Shown: piece after piece, positions 43,313 to 43,899 of the stretch
Layout of the letters: each line of letters opens with the position of its first letter
Numbering within the stretch: the stretch's first letter is position 1
Assembly (NCBI RefSeq): GCF_029167235.1
Contig: NZ_JARFTR010000036.1
Coordinates: forward strand, 1 to 43,899
Direction: 5' to 3'
From: Kamptonema sp. UHCC 0994
Lineage (GTDB): Bacteria; Cyanobacteriota; Cyanobacteriia; Cyanobacteriales; Microcoleaceae
Length of the DNA: 43,899 nt
Program-made: the position numbers and the translations under genes
Notes under the pieces: generated by a model
What the model was told of the DNA's origin: nothing
Databases searched by the model: none
What the model saw: the letters and a program-made list of their open reading frames with translations, nothing else

Positions 43313-43576
43313 ATGGTACTTTACACAGCGACATCATTTAAATCCGAACTCAACGACAAGGGCTGGCGGATGACTCCTCAGCGGGAGACTATTTTGCACG
43401 TCTTTCAAAATTTGCCAAAGGGCAATCACCTGAGTGCGGAGGATCTTTACAATGTGCTACAAAATCGAGGCGAAAGGATTAGTCTGTCTACCATTTACCG
43501 AACTCTAAAGTTAATGGCTAGGATGGGTTTGCTGCGAGAATTAGAACTGGCGGAAGGTCACAAACATTATGAAATA
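43313..43576 (+). CDS. fur: Fur-family iron regulator, 5' exon only (interrupted)
   Basis: The first 88 codons of a Fur protein: MVLYTATSFKSELNDKGWRM, TPQRETILHVFQ, HLSAEDLY, ISLSTIYRTLKLMARMGLLREL (the DNA-recognition helix) and GHKHYEI. Fur normally continues with the His-rich metal site (HHHHL) and CxxC zinc motifs, for about 145-150 residues. Here it changes abruptly at 43577 to VRFVLPKVS and a stop at 43606. The change coincides with GTGCG, the 5' end of a group II intron. I choose ATG 43313 over the TTG at 43280 because the family starts with M-x-Y-T. Without splicing only a DNA-binding half would be made. The 3' exon is outside the window. Confidence 0.88.
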
Positions 43577-43899
43577 GTGCGATTCGTTTTACCTAAAGTA
43601 AGCTGAAAAGCTTGCGGGACGGTAAACCCAGTTGATGAAACTGGTGATAACTGATTACATTTGTGGGTGAATCGCTGTGCGGTAAGCCCCACCCCTCAAG
43701 TGCAGAGGTGAAAGCATATCCCCTAGTTTATTGGGTAGCAACCATGATAGCTAAAGCGGGGGTAAAAGGCAGAACTACTAGGAGCCAAACCCGGTAACTG
43801 TCGAGCAAGAGTCCATGCGTAGCGAAAGCAAAGATGTGTCTGAACCATCGTTAAGTGTAATGGTGTAATGGCTAGTCAAAGGTAAACCCGTTTTGAAAT
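43577..43899 (+). mobile_element. Group II intron, 5' part (domain I), cut by the window edge
   Basis: It starts with GTGCGATTCG, matching the GUGYG 5' consensus of group II introns, directly at the point where Fur homology ends. The next 320 nt are G-rich, full of short hairpins (AAGCTGAAAAGCTT, CCAGTTGATGAAACTGG, CACCCCTCAAGTGCAGAGGTG) and have no long open frame, as expected for the ribozyme's domain I. The reverse transcriptase/maturase frame would lie beyond the edge. The element type is inferred from the 5' sequence, position and structure. Confidence 0.8.

Overview
The window reads as a stretch of a filamentous cyanobacterial chromosome, most likely from the Oscillatoriales (Microcoleus/Oscillatoria-like). 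The octamer GCGATCGC (HIP1) is very frequent, heptameric tandem repeats occur between genes, and cyanobacterial markers are present: a high-light-inducible protein, a Tic21-like DUF3611 protein, a SigC-like group 2 sigma factor, a Fur regulator and a UbiA-type prenyltransferase. The genus is an inference; no rRNA is present to settle it.

Positions 1-10,000 hold mostly housekeeping genes: SelO, a small toxin-antitoxin pair, two degraded genes (a VMAP-type HTH protein with a nonsense codon and a 5'-less beta-repeat fragment), Ppx/GppA divergent from UbiA, a coupled SLOG-fold/thioredoxin-like pair, an FAD amine-oxidase-type enzyme and a family 2 glycosyltransferase. Positions 10,395-15,300 are accessory. 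An intact VMAP-HTH gene is divergent from a large RTX (calcium-binding repeat) protein. Behind the RTX gene lies a roughly 300-bp tandem array of REP-like double hairpins with a REP-associated tyrosine transposase (RAYT) inside it. Positions 15,300-17,000 carry small membrane and photoprotection genes, including an Hli gene of only 56 codons.

Positions 17,473-34,511 are the centre of interest. A 1,881-residue Ser/Thr kinase-ATPase-GAF-histidine kinase is followed by a compact NRPS-PKS cluster: an NRPS (A-PCP-C-A-PCP), a PKS (KS-AT-ACP-TE) and an O-methyltransferase. My reading of the ten-residue specificity codes gives Cys for the first adenylation domain and Leu for the second, and the AT has the HAFH motif of malonyl-CoA enzymes. 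The likely product is therefore a Cys-Leu-malonyl beta-keto compound or tetramate that is then O-methylated. Both adenylation domains carry an extra block of about 100 residues in the C-terminal subdomain that looks like a PilZ (cyclic-di-GMP receptor) domain. An EAL phosphodiesterase with all catalytic residues lies 3 kb downstream. The first adenylation domain has also absorbed two palindromic mini-elements in frame, and one half-element has been absorbed in the PKS KS-AT linker.

Positions 34,578-43,899 contain exonuclease III, an NmrA-like reductase, the EAL protein, a GAF histidine kinase, an orphan HicB-like antitoxin, tRNA-Pro(CGG), lipoyl synthase, a SigC-like sigma factor and a Fur gene. 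The Fur gene is cut after codon 88 by what looks like the 5' end of a group II intron, which runs off the right edge.
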